Shown: positions 16,936 to 26,299, numbered from the stretch's first letter. The stretch: DNA of 64,000 nt from Desulfocicer vacuolatum DSM 3385 (GCF_900176365.1 NZ_FWXY01000010.1:62001-126000), one strand, 5' to 3'. Numbers and translations: made by a program. Notes: generated by a model from the sequence alone, not told the origin.

Positions 16936-19023
16936 TTAACCGATAAGGGCCAGAACAGCGTCCTTGGCCACAGAATCACCTGATCCAAAATTAATGGCAG
17001 TGATCTCACCGTCTGCCGGAGAGGGCAGTGCATTCTCCATTTTCATGGCTTCCAGGATAACAACAATATCCCCTTTTTTCACAACATCCCCCACGTTCTT
17101 TTCATACTTAATGACCATGCCCGGCATGGGGGCTTTTACGGGAACGCCGGAACCGTCGGCTGCGGCAGCCGGGGCCGGGGCTGCGGCGGGTGCAGGTTTA
17201 CTGGGTGCGGCCGGGGCCGGAGCTGCTGCCGCCGGGGCCGGGGCTGCCGGGGTCGGAGCTGCTGCCGGAGCCGGAGGTGGTGGAACAACGCCCGGAGCCG
17301 GGGCCGCCGGAACCGGAGCCGCAGGCGCTGCAGCGGCCGCCTCGGGGGCCGGAGCAGGCTGGGCATAGGCAATCACCGGTGCGCCACCCACTTCATCCAC
17401 GCCCACCTCAAAGTATTCACCTTCCACAAACACATTAAAGGTACGAAGGGCATCGGTTTTTTCAGGAGCGTCTCCAGAGGGTTTCTCCACCAGCTCCCCT
17501 GCCTTTGCCTTGCGAAGGATCTCATCCCGACGGGCCACTTCTTCCATGGTGATGGCTTTCATGGACTCCGGCACTGCTTCTTTGCCGTATTTAATCTGGA
17601 GAAATTTCTTACCCGTCACAGGAAACAAGGTGTAGAGAAGAAGATCATCATCATCCACAGCCAGTTCACCAATGACTTCCTTGGCAGCTTCCAATTCCGG
17701 CTTAAGTACTTCAGCAGGTTTGCAGGAGATGGCTTCCTCACCACGCTCATAGCCCTTAAGTGCTTTTTTCTGAAGTTCGGGATCAATGGGCACAGCGGTT
17801 TTTCCATAAAGCCCGTAGCAAAGATCTTTTACCTGGGCCGTGATCATTTTGTAGCGCTCTTCTTTGGTATCAAAAAGAACGTTGTTAACGGTCTGGGTTC
17901 CCACAATCTGACTGGTGGGAGTGACCAGAGGAATCTGACCCAGCTCTTTACGCACCTTGGGCAGCTCTTTGTACACATCCCCTATTCTGTCCAGGGCGTC
18001 CATCTCTTTTAACTGATTCACAAGGTTGGAGAGCATGCCGCCGGGGGTCTGATGGAGCAGAACATTGATATCAATCACCGACACCTTGCTGTCATCCAGC
18101 AGATGTTTGTATTTGGGCAAAATCTCTTTTTCCAGGGTTTCGTTGATGGAGGCCAGGGTTTCAATGTCAAATCCGGTGTCTCTGTCTGTACCGATGAGGG
18201 ACATGACCAGGGGTTCCAGAGCCGGATGGGATGTTCTGTAGGCATAGGGAGTCAAACAGGTATCCAGAATGTCAACCCCAGCTTCCACAGCCTTAAGATG
18301 GGTCATGGCAGCCATACCCGATGTAAAATGGCTGTGCAGATGAATCAAAGGTTTAACATTTTCTTTTAAGGCTTTGATCAATTCATAGGCATCATAGGGA
18401 GCCATGAGCCCTGCCATGTCTTTGATACAGATACTGTCAGCGCCCATGGCTTCCAGCTCTTTGGCCTTTTTGATGTAATAATCCAGTGTATACACCGTAC
18501 CGCCCATGCGGGGCTCTGTGAGGGAGTAGCAGATACATCCCTGGAAATGTTTTCCACAGGATTTAATCACCGGCGCCACACACTCAAAATTACGGTAATC
18601 ATTCAATGCATCAAAGGTACGAAATACATCCATGCCGTTTTCTGCAGCCCTTTTAACAAAAAGTTCTGCCACATCATCGGCATAATTTCGGTATCCCACC
18701 AGATTTTGACCCCGGAGCAGCATGGAAAGGGGGGTTTTCTTAAAATAACGTTTCAGGGTACGAAGGCGTTCCCAGGGGTCTTCGTTTAAGAATCGGTGCA
18801 TGGTATCAAAGGTGGCACCCCCCCATACTTCTGTGGCCCAGAATCCGATTTCATCCATGCGTTCGGCCACGGGGATCATATCTTCGGTTCTTCCCCTTGT
18901 GGCAAAAAGGGACTGGTGACCGTCACGAAGTGACAGGTCCTCAATCTTAAGAGGATTCTTAGCAGCAGGTCTCTCTTTTTCACAATTCAATTCGCACATG
19001 TTGATTTTGCCGTGTTCACTCAT
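16936..19023 (-). CDS. Biotin-dependent carboxyltransferase 5S-type subunit with fused biotin carrier
   Basis: Residues about 20-480 are the conserved carboxylase / oxaloacetate decarboxylase alpha / transcarboxylase 5S domain: LSLRDGHQSLFATR, WGGATFD, FRTFDALND, DSICIKDMAG (probable carbamylated Lys), and HLHSHFTSG for metal binding. A long Ala/Pro linker (about 550-625) leads to a biotinyl domain with EAMKMEN near the C-terminus. It transfers CO2 between biotin and pyruvate/oxaloacetate. With the 12S-like protein and small subunit next door, it most likely forms methylmalonyl-CoA:pyruvate carboxytransferase for propionate metabolism, or a decarboxylase. Confidence 0.88.
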   Translation of the reverse strand: MSEHGKINMCELNCEKERPAAKNPLKIEDLSLRDGHQSLFATRGRTEDMIPVAERMDEIGFWATEVWGGATFDTMHRFLNEDPWERLRTLKRYFKKTPLSMLLRGQNLVGYRNYADDVAELFVKRAAENGMDVFRTFDALNDYRNFECVAPVIKSCGKHFQGCICYSLTEPRMGGTVYTLDYYIKKAKELEAMGADSICIKDMAGLMAPYDAYELIKALKENVKPLIHLHSHFTSGMAAMTHLKAVEAGVDILDTCLTPYAYRTSHPALEPLVMSLIGTDRDTGFDIETLASINETLEKEILPKYKHLLDDSKVSVIDINVLLHQTPGGMLSNLVNQLKEMDALDRIGDVYKELPKVRKELGQIPLVTPTSQIVGTQTVNNVLFDTKEERYKMITAQVKDLCYGLYGKTAVPIDPELQKKALKGYERGEEAISCKPAEVLKPELEAAKEVIGELAVDDDDLLLYTLFPVTGKKFLQIKYGKEAVPESMKAITMEEVARRDEILRKAKAGELVEKPSGDAPEKTDALRTFNVFVEGEYFEVGVDEVGGAPVIAYAQPAPAPEAAAAAPAAPVPAAPAPGVVPPPPAPAAAPTPAAPAPAAAAPAPAAPSKPAPAAAPAPAAAADGSGVPVKAPMPGMVIKYEKNVGDVVKKGDIVVILEAMKMENALPSPADGEITAINFGSGDSVAKDAVLALIG

Positions 19024-19197
19024 TTACGATCTCCTAAATTATTTTTATCTGACACCCTTTTAATTTAAAAATATGGTCAGTTTTTTTACAGTCTATACCC
19101 AGCGATTTTCTGGAACAATATTTAAGAACGCCAAGGGCAATATCCATGTTGCCCCATAAAGTGACAAACCGGGGTGACACCGGGCCTGTCCTGCGGC

Positions 19198-19291
19198 TGT
19201 TCATATGAAATACTCCGCAGATCAGGGGAGGTATTTCAAACTTTGTTGTGGGCAAACCGGGGTGCAATAAAAGGTCTGCCCGTGGCAGTTA
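19198..19291. repeat. Module-1 intergenic repeat
   Basis: A complete forward module 1: TCATATGAAATACTCCG, then GTATTTCAAACTTTGTTG, then GGTCTGCCCGTGGCAG. It lies inside the carboxyltransferase operon, between the small-subunit gene and the 5S-type gene. Confidence 0.8.
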
Positions 19292-19510
19292 TTTAAAGGC
19301 CCGTGCCTGCATCAAAAAACGCCCTTGCATCTGATCATTTCGTCCTGCAGCTCCCCAGGCATTGAACTGGACCTGGGGGCCGGCGGCAGGGGCAGCCACC
19401 GCTTCTTCCTCCGGAGCCGGACCGGCGGCGTAGAAAGCCGCCTCCTCCTGGGTTTTTATATAGGTAAACACTGCTGCCGTGGCTGCAGCGAGTTTTTTAT
19501 TCTCCATCAT
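19289..19510 (-). CDS. Small subunit of the carboxyltransferase complex
   Basis: A 73-residue protein with a helical N-terminus (ENKKLAAATAAVFTYIKTQEEAA), an acidic Ala/Pro spacer, and a C-terminal segment NAWGAAGRNDQMQGR. The W..AGR...M..R pattern also ends the small delta-like or OadG-related subunits found beside methylmalonyl-CoA decarboxylase and transcarboxylase genes, which help assemble the complex. GGAGG precedes ATGATG. Its place between the 12S and 5S genes supports that reading. It lacks a membrane helix, so it is not a Na+-pump subunit. Confidence 0.65.
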   Translation of the reverse strand: MMENKKLAAATAAVFTYIKTQEEAAFYAAGPAPEEEAVAAPAAGPQVQFNAWGAAGRNDQMQGRFLMQARAFK

Positions 19511-19539
19511 ATGGGCTTGCCTCCGGGTTTTTCAATTGT

Positions 19540-21093
19540 TTACACTGGAATGTTACCATGTTTTTTGGCCGGTCGCATCTCACGCTTGCTGCCCAGGGCT
19601 TCCAGGGCATCAATGAGGCGCATGCGGGTCTGGGCAGGCTGAATCACGGCATCCACAAATCCACGGCTGGCCGCACAATAGGGATTGGAAAAAAGTTCTT
19701 CATACTCTGCAATTTTTTCCTTGCGCTTGGCAACGGGATCTTCAGACCCTTTGATCTCCCTGGCATGGATGATATTGGCAGCCCCTTCGGCCCCCATGAC
19801 GGCAATCTGGGCACTGGGCCATGCAAAAGCCATGTCTGCCCCGAGATGTTTGGAGCACATGGCAAGGTAAGATCCGCCATAATCCTTACGGGTAATCAGC
19901 AGCATCTTGGGTACGGTGGCTTCTGAGTAACACCACAGCAGTTTTGCACCATGGCGGATGATGCCGCCCCACTCCTGGTCACTGCCCGGAAGATATCCCG
20001 GTACATCGGCAATGGTGAGCATGGGGATATTAAAGGCATCGCAAAATCGAATAAAACGGGTGGCCTTGTCCGAGGCATTGATATCCAGACATCCGGCCAT
20101 GAAAAGGGGCTGGTTGGCAATAATACCAATGGGACGGCCATTGAGCCTGGCAAAACAGGTCACAATATTTTTTGCAAAATGGGCATGGGGTTCAAAAAAA
20201 TCGCCATCATCCACAATGGAGCTGATAACAGCTTTAATATCATAGGCCTGGTTGGGATTATCCGGTATGAGCACATCCAGCTCGGGGTCCTGACGCCGGG
20301 GATCATCCGCTGTGGGCTTCAGCGGCGGATCTTCCATGTTGTTGGAAGGCAGATAAGACAAAAGCTGTCTGATCTCTTCCAGGGCATGGGCATCGGAATC
20401 ACAGGCAAACTGTGCCACACCGCTTTTTTCATTGTGGGCCATGGCACCGCCAAGGTCCTCAAAGGTAATTTCTTCGCCGGTGACAGATTTTATCACCTGG
20501 GGGCCTGTGATGAACATATAACTGGTGTCCTTGACCATGAAAATCCAGTCGGTCATGGCAGGTGAGTACACAGCGCCTCCGGCTGTGGGTCCCATGATGG
20601 CAGAAATCTGGGGCACCACACCGGATGCCGATGCGTTGCGAAAAAAGATTTCACCATACCCAGAAAGGGAATCCACGCCTTCCTGGATGCGGGCGCCGCC
20701 GGAATCGTTGATGCCCACCACCGGGGCACCGGCCTTCATGGCCAGATCCATTATTTTACAAATTTTCTTGGCCTGCATTTCCCCCATGGAACCTGCCCGG
20801 GAGGTGAAATCCTGGGAATAGGCAAACACTGTCCGTCCCTCCACAAGACCATGGCCTGTGACCACACCGTCTGCGGGGATTTCTTTTGTTTCCATACCAA
20901 AATTAGTGCATCTGTGGGTAACGAACATATCAATTTCGCGGAACGTTCCCTGATCAAACAGCAAGTCAAGCCGTTCCCTGGCATTGAGTTTGCCCTGTTC
21001 CCGTCTTTTGGCAAGGGCTTTTTCGCCCCCCATGCCAAGGATCTTTTTTTCCCGTTCCTTAAGATCCTTGATTTTGTCAGCTACAACTCCCAT
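19540..21093 (-). CDS. Acyl-CoA carboxyltransferase (12S / PccB / MmdA type)
   Basis: A 517-residue crotonase-fold carboxyltransferase. Signatures: RREQGKLNARERLDLLFD, FAYSQDFTSRAGSMGEMQAKKI, DSGGARIQEGVDSLSGYG, GPTAGGAVYSPAMTDW, PGYLPGSDQEW and YGGSYLAMCSKHLGAD. It moves a carboxyl group between (methyl)malonyl-CoA and biotin. It is the first gene of the operon with the small subunit and the 5S-biotinyl gene. That combination and the lack of a biotin carboxylase gene suggest transcarboxylation rather than ATP-driven carboxylation. Confidence 0.92.
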   Translation of the reverse strand: MGVVADKIKDLKEREKKILGMGGEKALAKRREQGKLNARERLDLLFDQGTFREIDMFVTHRCTNFGMETKEIPADGVVTGHGLVEGRTVFAYSQDFTSRAGSMGEMQAKKICKIMDLAMKAGAPVVGINDSGGARIQEGVDSLSGYGEIFFRNASASGVVPQISAIMGPTAGGAVYSPAMTDWIFMVKDTSYMFITGPQVIKSVTGEEITFEDLGGAMAHNEKSGVAQFACDSDAHALEEIRQLLSYLPSNNMEDPPLKPTADDPRRQDPELDVLIPDNPNQAYDIKAVISSIVDDGDFFEPHAHFAKNIVTCFARLNGRPIGIIANQPLFMAGCLDINASDKATRFIRFCDAFNIPMLTIADVPGYLPGSDQEWGGIIRHGAKLLWCYSEATVPKMLLITRKDYGGSYLAMCSKHLGADMAFAWPSAQIAVMGAEGAANIIHAREIKGSEDPVAKRKEKIAEYEELFSNPYCAASRGFVDAVIQPAQTRMRLIDALEALGSKREMRPAKKHGNIPV

Positions 21094-21284
21094 AATATCA
21101 CCCTTTCTTTTGATAGATGTTAATTTTCCATCCTGTCTTATTTTACTTCCGTGAACCGGAAAGCATAGTGAACTACAATTCCATTGAATCTGTCAACAAC
21201 AAAACACGACTCACCTTCCTGATTCTGATTCAAGGATGTTCTTAGACTGTTCTTTTGTCAAAAAAAACTGTGCAACCCATCGGT

Positions 21285-21590
21285 TTTTCAAGCTTTGTTG
21301 TGGGCAAAACAAAGTTGAATACAACTGCCGCGGGCAGACCTTGTTTTGATTCGGTTCTACCCACAACAAAGCTTGAAATACACCCCTGACTCACGGAGTA
21401 TTTCATATAACACCCACATGTCCTGTCGGACACAACGAATATTGGGTCGTAGACGCGGAGCCAAATGGTATTATTCCGCCGCCCCCCGACGGACAATGGT
21501 CCCGGACCGGAACTGTAGACAGCTCAATTGTCCGGTTCCTGTTGCCCGTCGGGGGGCGGCTCTGCCTTAGCTTGCCTTGGAGGCTGCCTT
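21285..21590. repeat. Composite intergenic repeat, near complete
   Basis: Back-to-back module-1 copies (forward about 21285-21334, reverse 21325-21415) lead through GTCGGACACAACGAATATTG to a full module 2 (about 21440-21590). Module 2 has arms GCCGCCCCCCGACGG and CCGTCGGGGGGCGGC around an inner GGACCGGAAC/GTCCGGTTCC stem, then GCCTTGGAGGC and TTTTCATAT. It occupies much of the promoter region of the carboxyltransferase operon. Confidence 0.85.
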
Positions 21591-21773
21591 TTCATATAAA
21601 AAAAGAAAAAATAGCCTGGTGCTATCCATTGCATTGATAATACGAACGAAATAATTTCCCGTCTAAAAATCGTGCAGCACTGTTTTTCAGACACAGCACA
21701 CCATGAAATGTACAGGTTATTCCAGCTGTCTTTTTTAAAAAAAGACTACAAGTGCATAAATTAGAGATGACTC

Positions 21774-21890
21774 ATGTTGAATTCCAGAACCTTACCCGGA
21801 GAGGGAATGGTTGGAAAATATTTTGTCAAAGTTGTAAATAAAAAACAGATCCATGTCAAGTTAAGTGAAGGAAAAAGGAGATTTATATAA
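21774..21890 (+). CDS. Possible 38-codon small ORF
   Basis: An open frame encodes a basic peptide starting MLNSRTLPGEGMVGKYF. Its stop overlaps a second ATG (TAATG) preceded by AAAAAGGAGA, a good binding site, but that second frame stops after five codons (MKKIL) next to the mltA 3' end. This may be a remnant of a plus-strand gene lost by deletion, or noise. Confidence 0.2.
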   Translation: MLNSRTLPGEGMVGKYFVKVVNKKQIHVKLSEGKRRFI

Positions 21891-21931
21891 TGAAGAAGAT
21901 TTTATAACACCGCCGGGTTTGGCTCCATGCC

Positions 21932-23158
21932 CTATTTTTTCAATACAAGAACATAAATAGATCCCAAATGACTCAAGTGCCCGGCGGTGAACTCGGCCCA
22001 GGGCCCATGGCCACAGAAAAAATCCACCCGACCCGGCCCTTTGATGGCACCGCCGGTGTCCTGATTTAACACAAATCCGGACACACGCCCCCATTGATCT
22101 GTGGAACTTTGCGGGGAATTGATGGAGGGCATGGATGTCTCCACAAAACAAAGTGCCCCCCGGGGAAAAACAGACCTGTCCGTTGCAATGGACCGAAGGG
22201 GGGTCAGGGGCACACCGATACTACCAAAAGGCCCGCCTTTTTCCGTGCGGAAAAAAACAAAACTGGGGTTATGATGAAACACCTCTTTCCGGCGATGGGG
22301 GTTGGCTTTGAGCCATGCCCGAATGGCCTGCATGGACATTTTTTCCCGGGGAATTTCCCCTTGGTCAATGAGATACTTCCCAATGGATCTATAAGGATGA
22401 CCGTTTTTGCCGTCATAATGGACCCGCAGCAGTCCACCGTTTTCCAACTCCACCCTCCCCGAGCCCTGAATCTCCAGGAAGAACCGATCTGTCAGGCTGG
22501 ACACCCAGGCAATGGGATGGGCCTGGAGATAAAAATCTTTGCGTCCGTTTATTTCGGCCCTTGTAAAATAGGGCACCACCTTATTATTTTTGGTGATCCT
22601 GGCCGAAAGCGTGGGTTCACCCTTATATCTGGATGAAAACCGGGGCAGATCAATGCGTACCAGATCCCGGGGAAAACTATAAAGGGGAATCGGATATTTT
22701 TTTTCATCACGGGTCAGGCTTCCCTGTAATGAGGGTTCATAATATCCAGTGAAAAGCACCTCTGCTTTTTCATTCCGACCCCGGGACTGAAACAGATCAA
22801 AATATTTCTTAATAAAAACCGTCAGTTCATCCAGTGAAGGCTGTGTCTGGATAAAGCCAAGAAAAAAAACCAACGAGCGCTTCATGTGGGATGCAGAGTA
22901 AGAGTATTCCCCCAGTTTAAACATCCGATCCCCGGGAATTTTTCCATAATAATGAATACTCTGCTCCAGTGCCCGGGCAAGTGACGGGTTGGCAAGGGTG
23001 TCTTTAAATAGAGGGTATTGTTTTTCAGACAGTTTTACAAAGGGTTTACCAGGCAAGGTTTCCGGAGATTTTGAAGAAAAAAGGCAGCCCCATACCGGGA
23101 AGAAAAGCGTGCCCGCCACAAACAACGTCATCCACTTTTTAAAAACTTGTTTTATCAT
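21932..23158 (-). CDS. mltA: Membrane-bound lytic murein transglycosylase A
   Basis: A lipoprotein signal peptide (FFPVWGC near residue 25) anchors this 408-residue protein. The MltA domain is clear: VLFTGYYEPSLQGS, YPIPLY, AHPIAWVSSLTDRFFLEIQGSGRV, then the 3D-type C-terminal part with FVLNQDTGGAIKGPGRVDFFCGHG holding the catalytic Asp. It cleaves peptidoglycan to 1,6-anhydro products. It sits upstream of the small 21774 ORF and downstream of moaC with no obvious functional link. Confidence 0.93.
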   Translation of the reverse strand: MIKQVFKKWMTLFVAGTLFFPVWGCLFSSKSPETLPGKPFVKLSEKQYPLFKDTLANPSLARALEQSIHYYGKIPGDRMFKLGEYSYSASHMKRSLVFFLGFIQTQPSLDELTVFIKKYFDLFQSRGRNEKAEVLFTGYYEPSLQGSLTRDEKKYPIPLYSFPRDLVRIDLPRFSSRYKGEPTLSARITKNNKVVPYFTRAEINGRKDFYLQAHPIAWVSSLTDRFFLEIQGSGRVELENGGLLRVHYDGKNGHPYRSIGKYLIDQGEIPREKMSMQAIRAWLKANPHRRKEVFHHNPSFVFFRTEKGGPFGSIGVPLTPLRSIATDRSVFPRGALCFVETSMPSINSPQSSTDQWGRVSGFVLNQDTGGAIKGPGRVDFFCGHGPWAEFTAGHLSHLGSIYVLVLKK

Positions 23159-23211
23159 AAAAAATAAACACCCTTGAAAGCCTGTTTAAAAATTTGAAAA
23201 AATCGGGCAGC

Positions 23212-23700
23212 CTATTTCTGATATCTCCGGGCCAAAAATTTTCCGCTTTTACCGCCTGTTTTGCTTTTTAAATGAATATCAGAGATAATCATGGCCTTAT
23301 CATAGGATTTGCACATGTCATAAATGGTCAAGGCAGCCACAGACACTGCGGTCAACGCCTCCATCTCCACACCGGTCTGTCCGGCCAGGGAGGCACTGGC
23401 TTCAATTTCCAGGGTATTATTATCCGAATCAGAAAAAAAATCCACACTGACGTGGGTAAGATTCAGGGGATGACACATGGGAATGAGATCTGCCGTTTTC
23501 TTGGCAGCCATAACCCCTGCAATGCGGGCCGCTTCCAGTACATTCCCTTTTTTAACAGTGGCATCCATTATACGGGCAAGTGTATCTCCGGTCATGGTGA
23601 CGCACCCCCTGGCCACGGCCACCCGTTTGCTGATATTTTTATCCGCCACATCCACCATTCTTACCCGGCCATCTTGATCCAGGTGTGTAAAATCTGTCAT
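23212..23700 (-). CDS. moaC: Cyclic pyranopterin monophosphate synthase MoaC
   Basis: MoaC converts the MoaA product to cyclic pyranopterin monophosphate in molybdopterin synthesis. Motifs: MVDVADKNISKRVAVA, KKTADLIPMCHPL (active-site Lys/His region), TGVEMEALTAVSVAALTIYDMCK, and a C-terminal KSGG-like tail. The ATG at 23700 follows GGAGAGTG; upstream in-frame codons translate the repeat block and are not part of the protein. Length 162 residues is standard. Confidence 0.95.
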   Translation of the reverse strand: MTDFTHLDQDGRVRMVDVADKNISKRVAVARGCVTMTGDTLARIMDATVKKGNVLEAARIAGVMAAKKTADLIPMCHPLNLTHVSVDFFSDSDNNTLEIEASASLAGQTGVEMEALTAVSVAALTIYDMCKSYDKAMIISDIHLKSKTGGKSGKFLARRYQK

Positions 23701-23734
23701 AACACTCTCCTTTATTAATACCTTCACCAAATTT

Positions 23735-23862
23735 TTATATGAAATACTCCGCAAACCGGGGGCGTATTTCAAGTTGTGTTGTGGGCAGAACCGAATCAGA
23801 ATAAGGTCTGCCCGTGGCGGTTTATATGAAATACTCTGCAAAACAGAAGCGTATTTGAGCAT
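23735..23862. repeat. Tandem module-1 repeats
   Basis: A full forward module 1 (TATATGAAATACTCCG ... TTGTGTTGTGGGCAGAAC ... GGTCTGCCCGTGGCGG) is followed directly by a second, truncated copy starting TATATGAAATACTCTG. The block lies between the tRNA-Pro terminator and moaC. Confidence 0.8.
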
Positions 23863-23900
23863 AAAAAAAAGGGGTTATGGTAAGAAACCATAACCCCTTT
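23862..23900 (-). terminator. Intrinsic terminator after tRNA-Pro
   Basis: Read on the minus strand, AAAGGGGTTATGG and CCATAACCCC form a stem with loop TTTCTTA, followed by a run of eight T. It starts about ten bases after the tRNA 3' end. Confidence 0.9.
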
Positions 23901-23909
23901 GATATCAGT

Positions 23910-23986
23910 TGGTCGGAACGGCTGGATTTGAACCAGCGACCACTTGTCCCCCAGACAAGTGCGCTACCAGACTGCGCTACGCCCCG
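23910..23986 (-). tRNA. tRNA-Pro (GGG anticodon)
   Basis: A 77-base cloverleaf starts CGGGGCG at 23986 and ends CCA at 23910. The D arm is GCGCAGTCTGGTAGCGC, the anticodon stem CTTGT/ACAAG encloses loop CTGGGGG with anticodon GGG, and the T arm is GCTGG-TTCAAAT-CCAGC. The acceptor stem pairs CGGGGCG with CGTTCCG. CCA is encoded. Confidence 0.96.
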
Positions 23987-24066
23987 ATCGCTTAAAAACA
24001 AATAGGGTTTACCACCGATGCAGATAAGTGTCAAGCGCTTTTTTAAAAAAAGAAATAAAAAGCGCA

Positions 24067-25587
24067 TCAGCCGCCGGGACAGCCCTCCCAGGCCCTGTCA
24101 CTGATTTTTAAAAAGGCCGCCACTGCTTCTGGATCAAACTGCTTTCCAGACTCCTCACGAATGATGCCAATGACCTTAGCTTTACTCATTTTTCTTCTGT
24201 AAGCCCGATCCGAAGCCATGGCATCAAAGGCATCTGCAACGGACAAAATTCTTGCAAGGCGTGGAATTTCATTCTCCCGTGCCCCCATGGGGTAGCCATT
24301 TCCATTATAATGCTCATGGTGATGGCGGATAATATCCTGTTCTTTGGTCCACAGTCCCAGTTGCCCCACAATATCAGCACCGATAACGGGATGCTCTTTT
24401 ATTTTTTCATACTCTTCATCATTGAGACGGCTGGGTTTAAGAAGAATATCATCCCGGATGCCTATTTTACCGATATCATGGAGGTGACCGGCAAATTGAA
24501 GGACATCCAGTTCTTCATCTGTGCAGCCAAGCTCCCTTCCAATCATCACAGAAACCTCTGCCACCCGTTTTGAATGTTGCTGGGTATAGGGGTCCCGGGC
24601 CTCCAAAGCCGCCACAAAGGCATAAAGGGTGGCAAAAAGATTATCATAAATATTTTCGTAAAGAGCTGTGTTTTCAATGGCCGAAGCCGCTTTATGGGAA
24701 ATAAAATTGAGTAGAAAAATATCTTTTTCCGTAAAATGTGCATCACCATGTGAAATGGAAGCAGTGACAATACCAAACACCTTGTCACGGATTTTCAACG
24801 GAGATGCCATAAAGGAACGGGCACCGTAAAAAAGGCCCGGGTGTTCGGTGGTGGAAACCAGAAGGGGATCGTCCTCGACCATGGTGGTTAAAAGCAGATC
24901 TTTAAAAGGACCCTCCATATTTTCCCCAAGCCTTTGCTCGATATTGGAACAGGCCATGGGAAACAGAATATTTCCACTCTCAGAATATATATAAAAAGAA
25001 ACCTCATCGGCCTTGCTGACCTCAAGGCTTAAGGCCACCACATGATTGAAAATATCGTGACTGGAATTAAATGAAGAAAAATCATCCATGATTTTATTCA
25101 GGAGATTGACCTCTTCCACCTTGGCCACAAGTTCCTCGTTCAGCGCCTTGATGCGTTCCTGCCGCTTAACCTCTTCCCGGAGAAGCAGGTTTTCCACAAA
25201 CAATCCACGCTCCCGCAGTATCCGCCGCAGGGCCAGCTCCATCTGCTCCAGATTCACAGGTTTGATTAAATAGTCCACCACACCGTTTTTAAGGGTTTCA
25301 ATGGAATTTTCCAATGACGGAAAACCCGTCATAACCACCACCGGCAAAGATGCATCTTTTTTGCGAATACGCTCTGCCAGTTCAAGGCCATCCATGACGG
25401 GCATGTTAATATCTGTAAAACAACATCCTATGTGGATGCCGGTATCAATAATGGCCATGGCTTCTTTGCCATTTCTGGCTGTGAAAACCTCATATCCTTT
25501 GCGTACAAAATACTCTTCGGTTATTTCAAGGATACCTTCCTCGTCGTCCACCACCAGAATGGTGGTCTGGGTGCCGTCATCCATCAT
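24067..25587 (-). CDS. Response regulator with GAF and HD-GYP domains
   Basis: Residues about 8-125 are a receiver domain (ILVVDDEEGI, phospho-Asp in CCFTDINMP, VVMTG, IKPV), then a coiled coil and a GAF-like domain (about 170-315), then an HD-GYP domain with HDIGKIGI and HHEHYNGNGYP. HD-GYP proteins hydrolyse cyclic di-GMP, so this is a probable phosphodiesterase output of a two-component pathway. I take the ATG at 25587; a TTG two codons upstream has AGGA at closer spacing. The partner kinase is not adjacent. Confidence 0.93.
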   Translation of the reverse strand: MMDDGTQTTILVVDDEEGILEITEEYFVRKGYEVFTARNGKEAMAIIDTGIHIGCCFTDINMPVMDGLELAERIRKKDASLPVVVMTGFPSLENSIETLKNGVVDYLIKPVNLEQMELALRRILRERGLFVENLLLREEVKRQERIKALNEELVAKVEEVNLLNKIMDDFSSFNSSHDIFNHVVALSLEVSKADEVSFYIYSESGNILFPMACSNIEQRLGENMEGPFKDLLLTTMVEDDPLLVSTTEHPGLFYGARSFMASPLKIRDKVFGIVTASISHGDAHFTEKDIFLLNFISHKAASAIENTALYENIYDNLFATLYAFVAALEARDPYTQQHSKRVAEVSVMIGRELGCTDEELDVLQFAGHLHDIGKIGIRDDILLKPSRLNDEEYEKIKEHPVIGADIVGQLGLWTKEQDIIRHHHEHYNGNGYPMGARENEIPRLARILSVADAFDAMASDRAYRRKMSKAKVIGIIREESGKQFDPEAVAAFLKISDRAWEGCPGG

Positions 25588-25902
25588 GCGCAAGAAATCC
25601 TGTTTATTTTCATATCAAGTCCATGCCTGGAGCAGATGCATCCATGGCCCTCTGGAAATTTCCATGATAGTTATTATCAACATCCTTAACATCATCCCCA
25701 AATAATTAACTCTTTTTTTAAAGGGGACTTCCCAAGATGAAGCGATGTGTTGAGAAAGTATCAAGGATTGAACAGACAGGGATGTCTTAATTTCCATTGG
25801 TGAATTTAAACATACTAAACTGTTGATCTTTAATCAATGTAAAAGAACACCCCTTTGCAGCACTTTTTATTTGGATTTCACACAGATTTTACCCCTCCAA
25901 AA
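25588..25902. other. Intergenic region without a recognised gene
   Basis: Between the HD-GYP gene and the 25903 repeat I see no gene with a ribosome binding site or recognisable motif. It should carry the HD-GYP promoter. Confidence 0.4.
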
Positions 25903-26068
25903 TTCGTGGTGGGGTCAGGCTTTCGTTATTGACATTATCGAGGCTTTTTTCGTTGGCAAAGGCCTTGGTCGATAACATCAATAACAAAAGCCTGACCCCG
26001 TCGGCACACTGAGCCCATCGGTACATTTAAAAATGCCGGCTTTGAAATGAAGCCCGAAAGTTGAGTTA
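25903..26068. repeat. REP/MITE-like inverted repeat, copy 1
   Basis: A perfectly sized 89-base palindrome at 25911-25999 runs from GGGGTCAGGCTTTCGTTATT to AATAACAAAAGCCTGACCCC, with inner ATTATCGA/TCGATAAC arms. Conserved flanks extend to 26068 and end in CCCGAAAGTTGAGTTA. The same sequence occurs in opposite orientation at 37868-38058. Confidence 0.85.
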
Positions 26069-26257
26069 CAATATTGGTACGCCTCACAGTTAACGGGCCA
26101 TATTGTGACCAAGGCACACGCTTTAATTCAGGAAACGACATTGCCTGCACCACGGGGGTTGAACATACCGAATTTTTGATATCGCCACTTTATAACAGAA
26201 TATAATTCTGTATTTTAAAATAAAAAATGAATTTTAATCTAAAAATAGACTAAAAAT

Positions 26258-26299
26258 AAGAATATTATTCTTGACAAAGAGCCACTAAAAGAATATTTT
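26258..26299 (+). promoter_or_regulatory. Putative promoter and operator of the Lrp-type gene
   Basis: TTGACA at 26271-26276 and TATTTT at 26294-26299 are 17 bases apart. The palindrome AAGAATATTATTCTT (26258-26272) overlaps the -35 box, and AGAATATTTTC recurs over the -10. Lrp/AsnC regulators commonly bind such AT-rich palindromes at their own promoters, so autoregulation is likely but inferred. Confidence 0.5.

Noticed and set aside
21242-21496. Proteins with conserved SSFVVGRT...GLPVAV-like segments encoded in repeats
   Set aside because: The same peptide appears wherever module 1 occurs because the DNA is repeated; frames start and stop at repeat borders and lack binding sites, so it is not a gene family.
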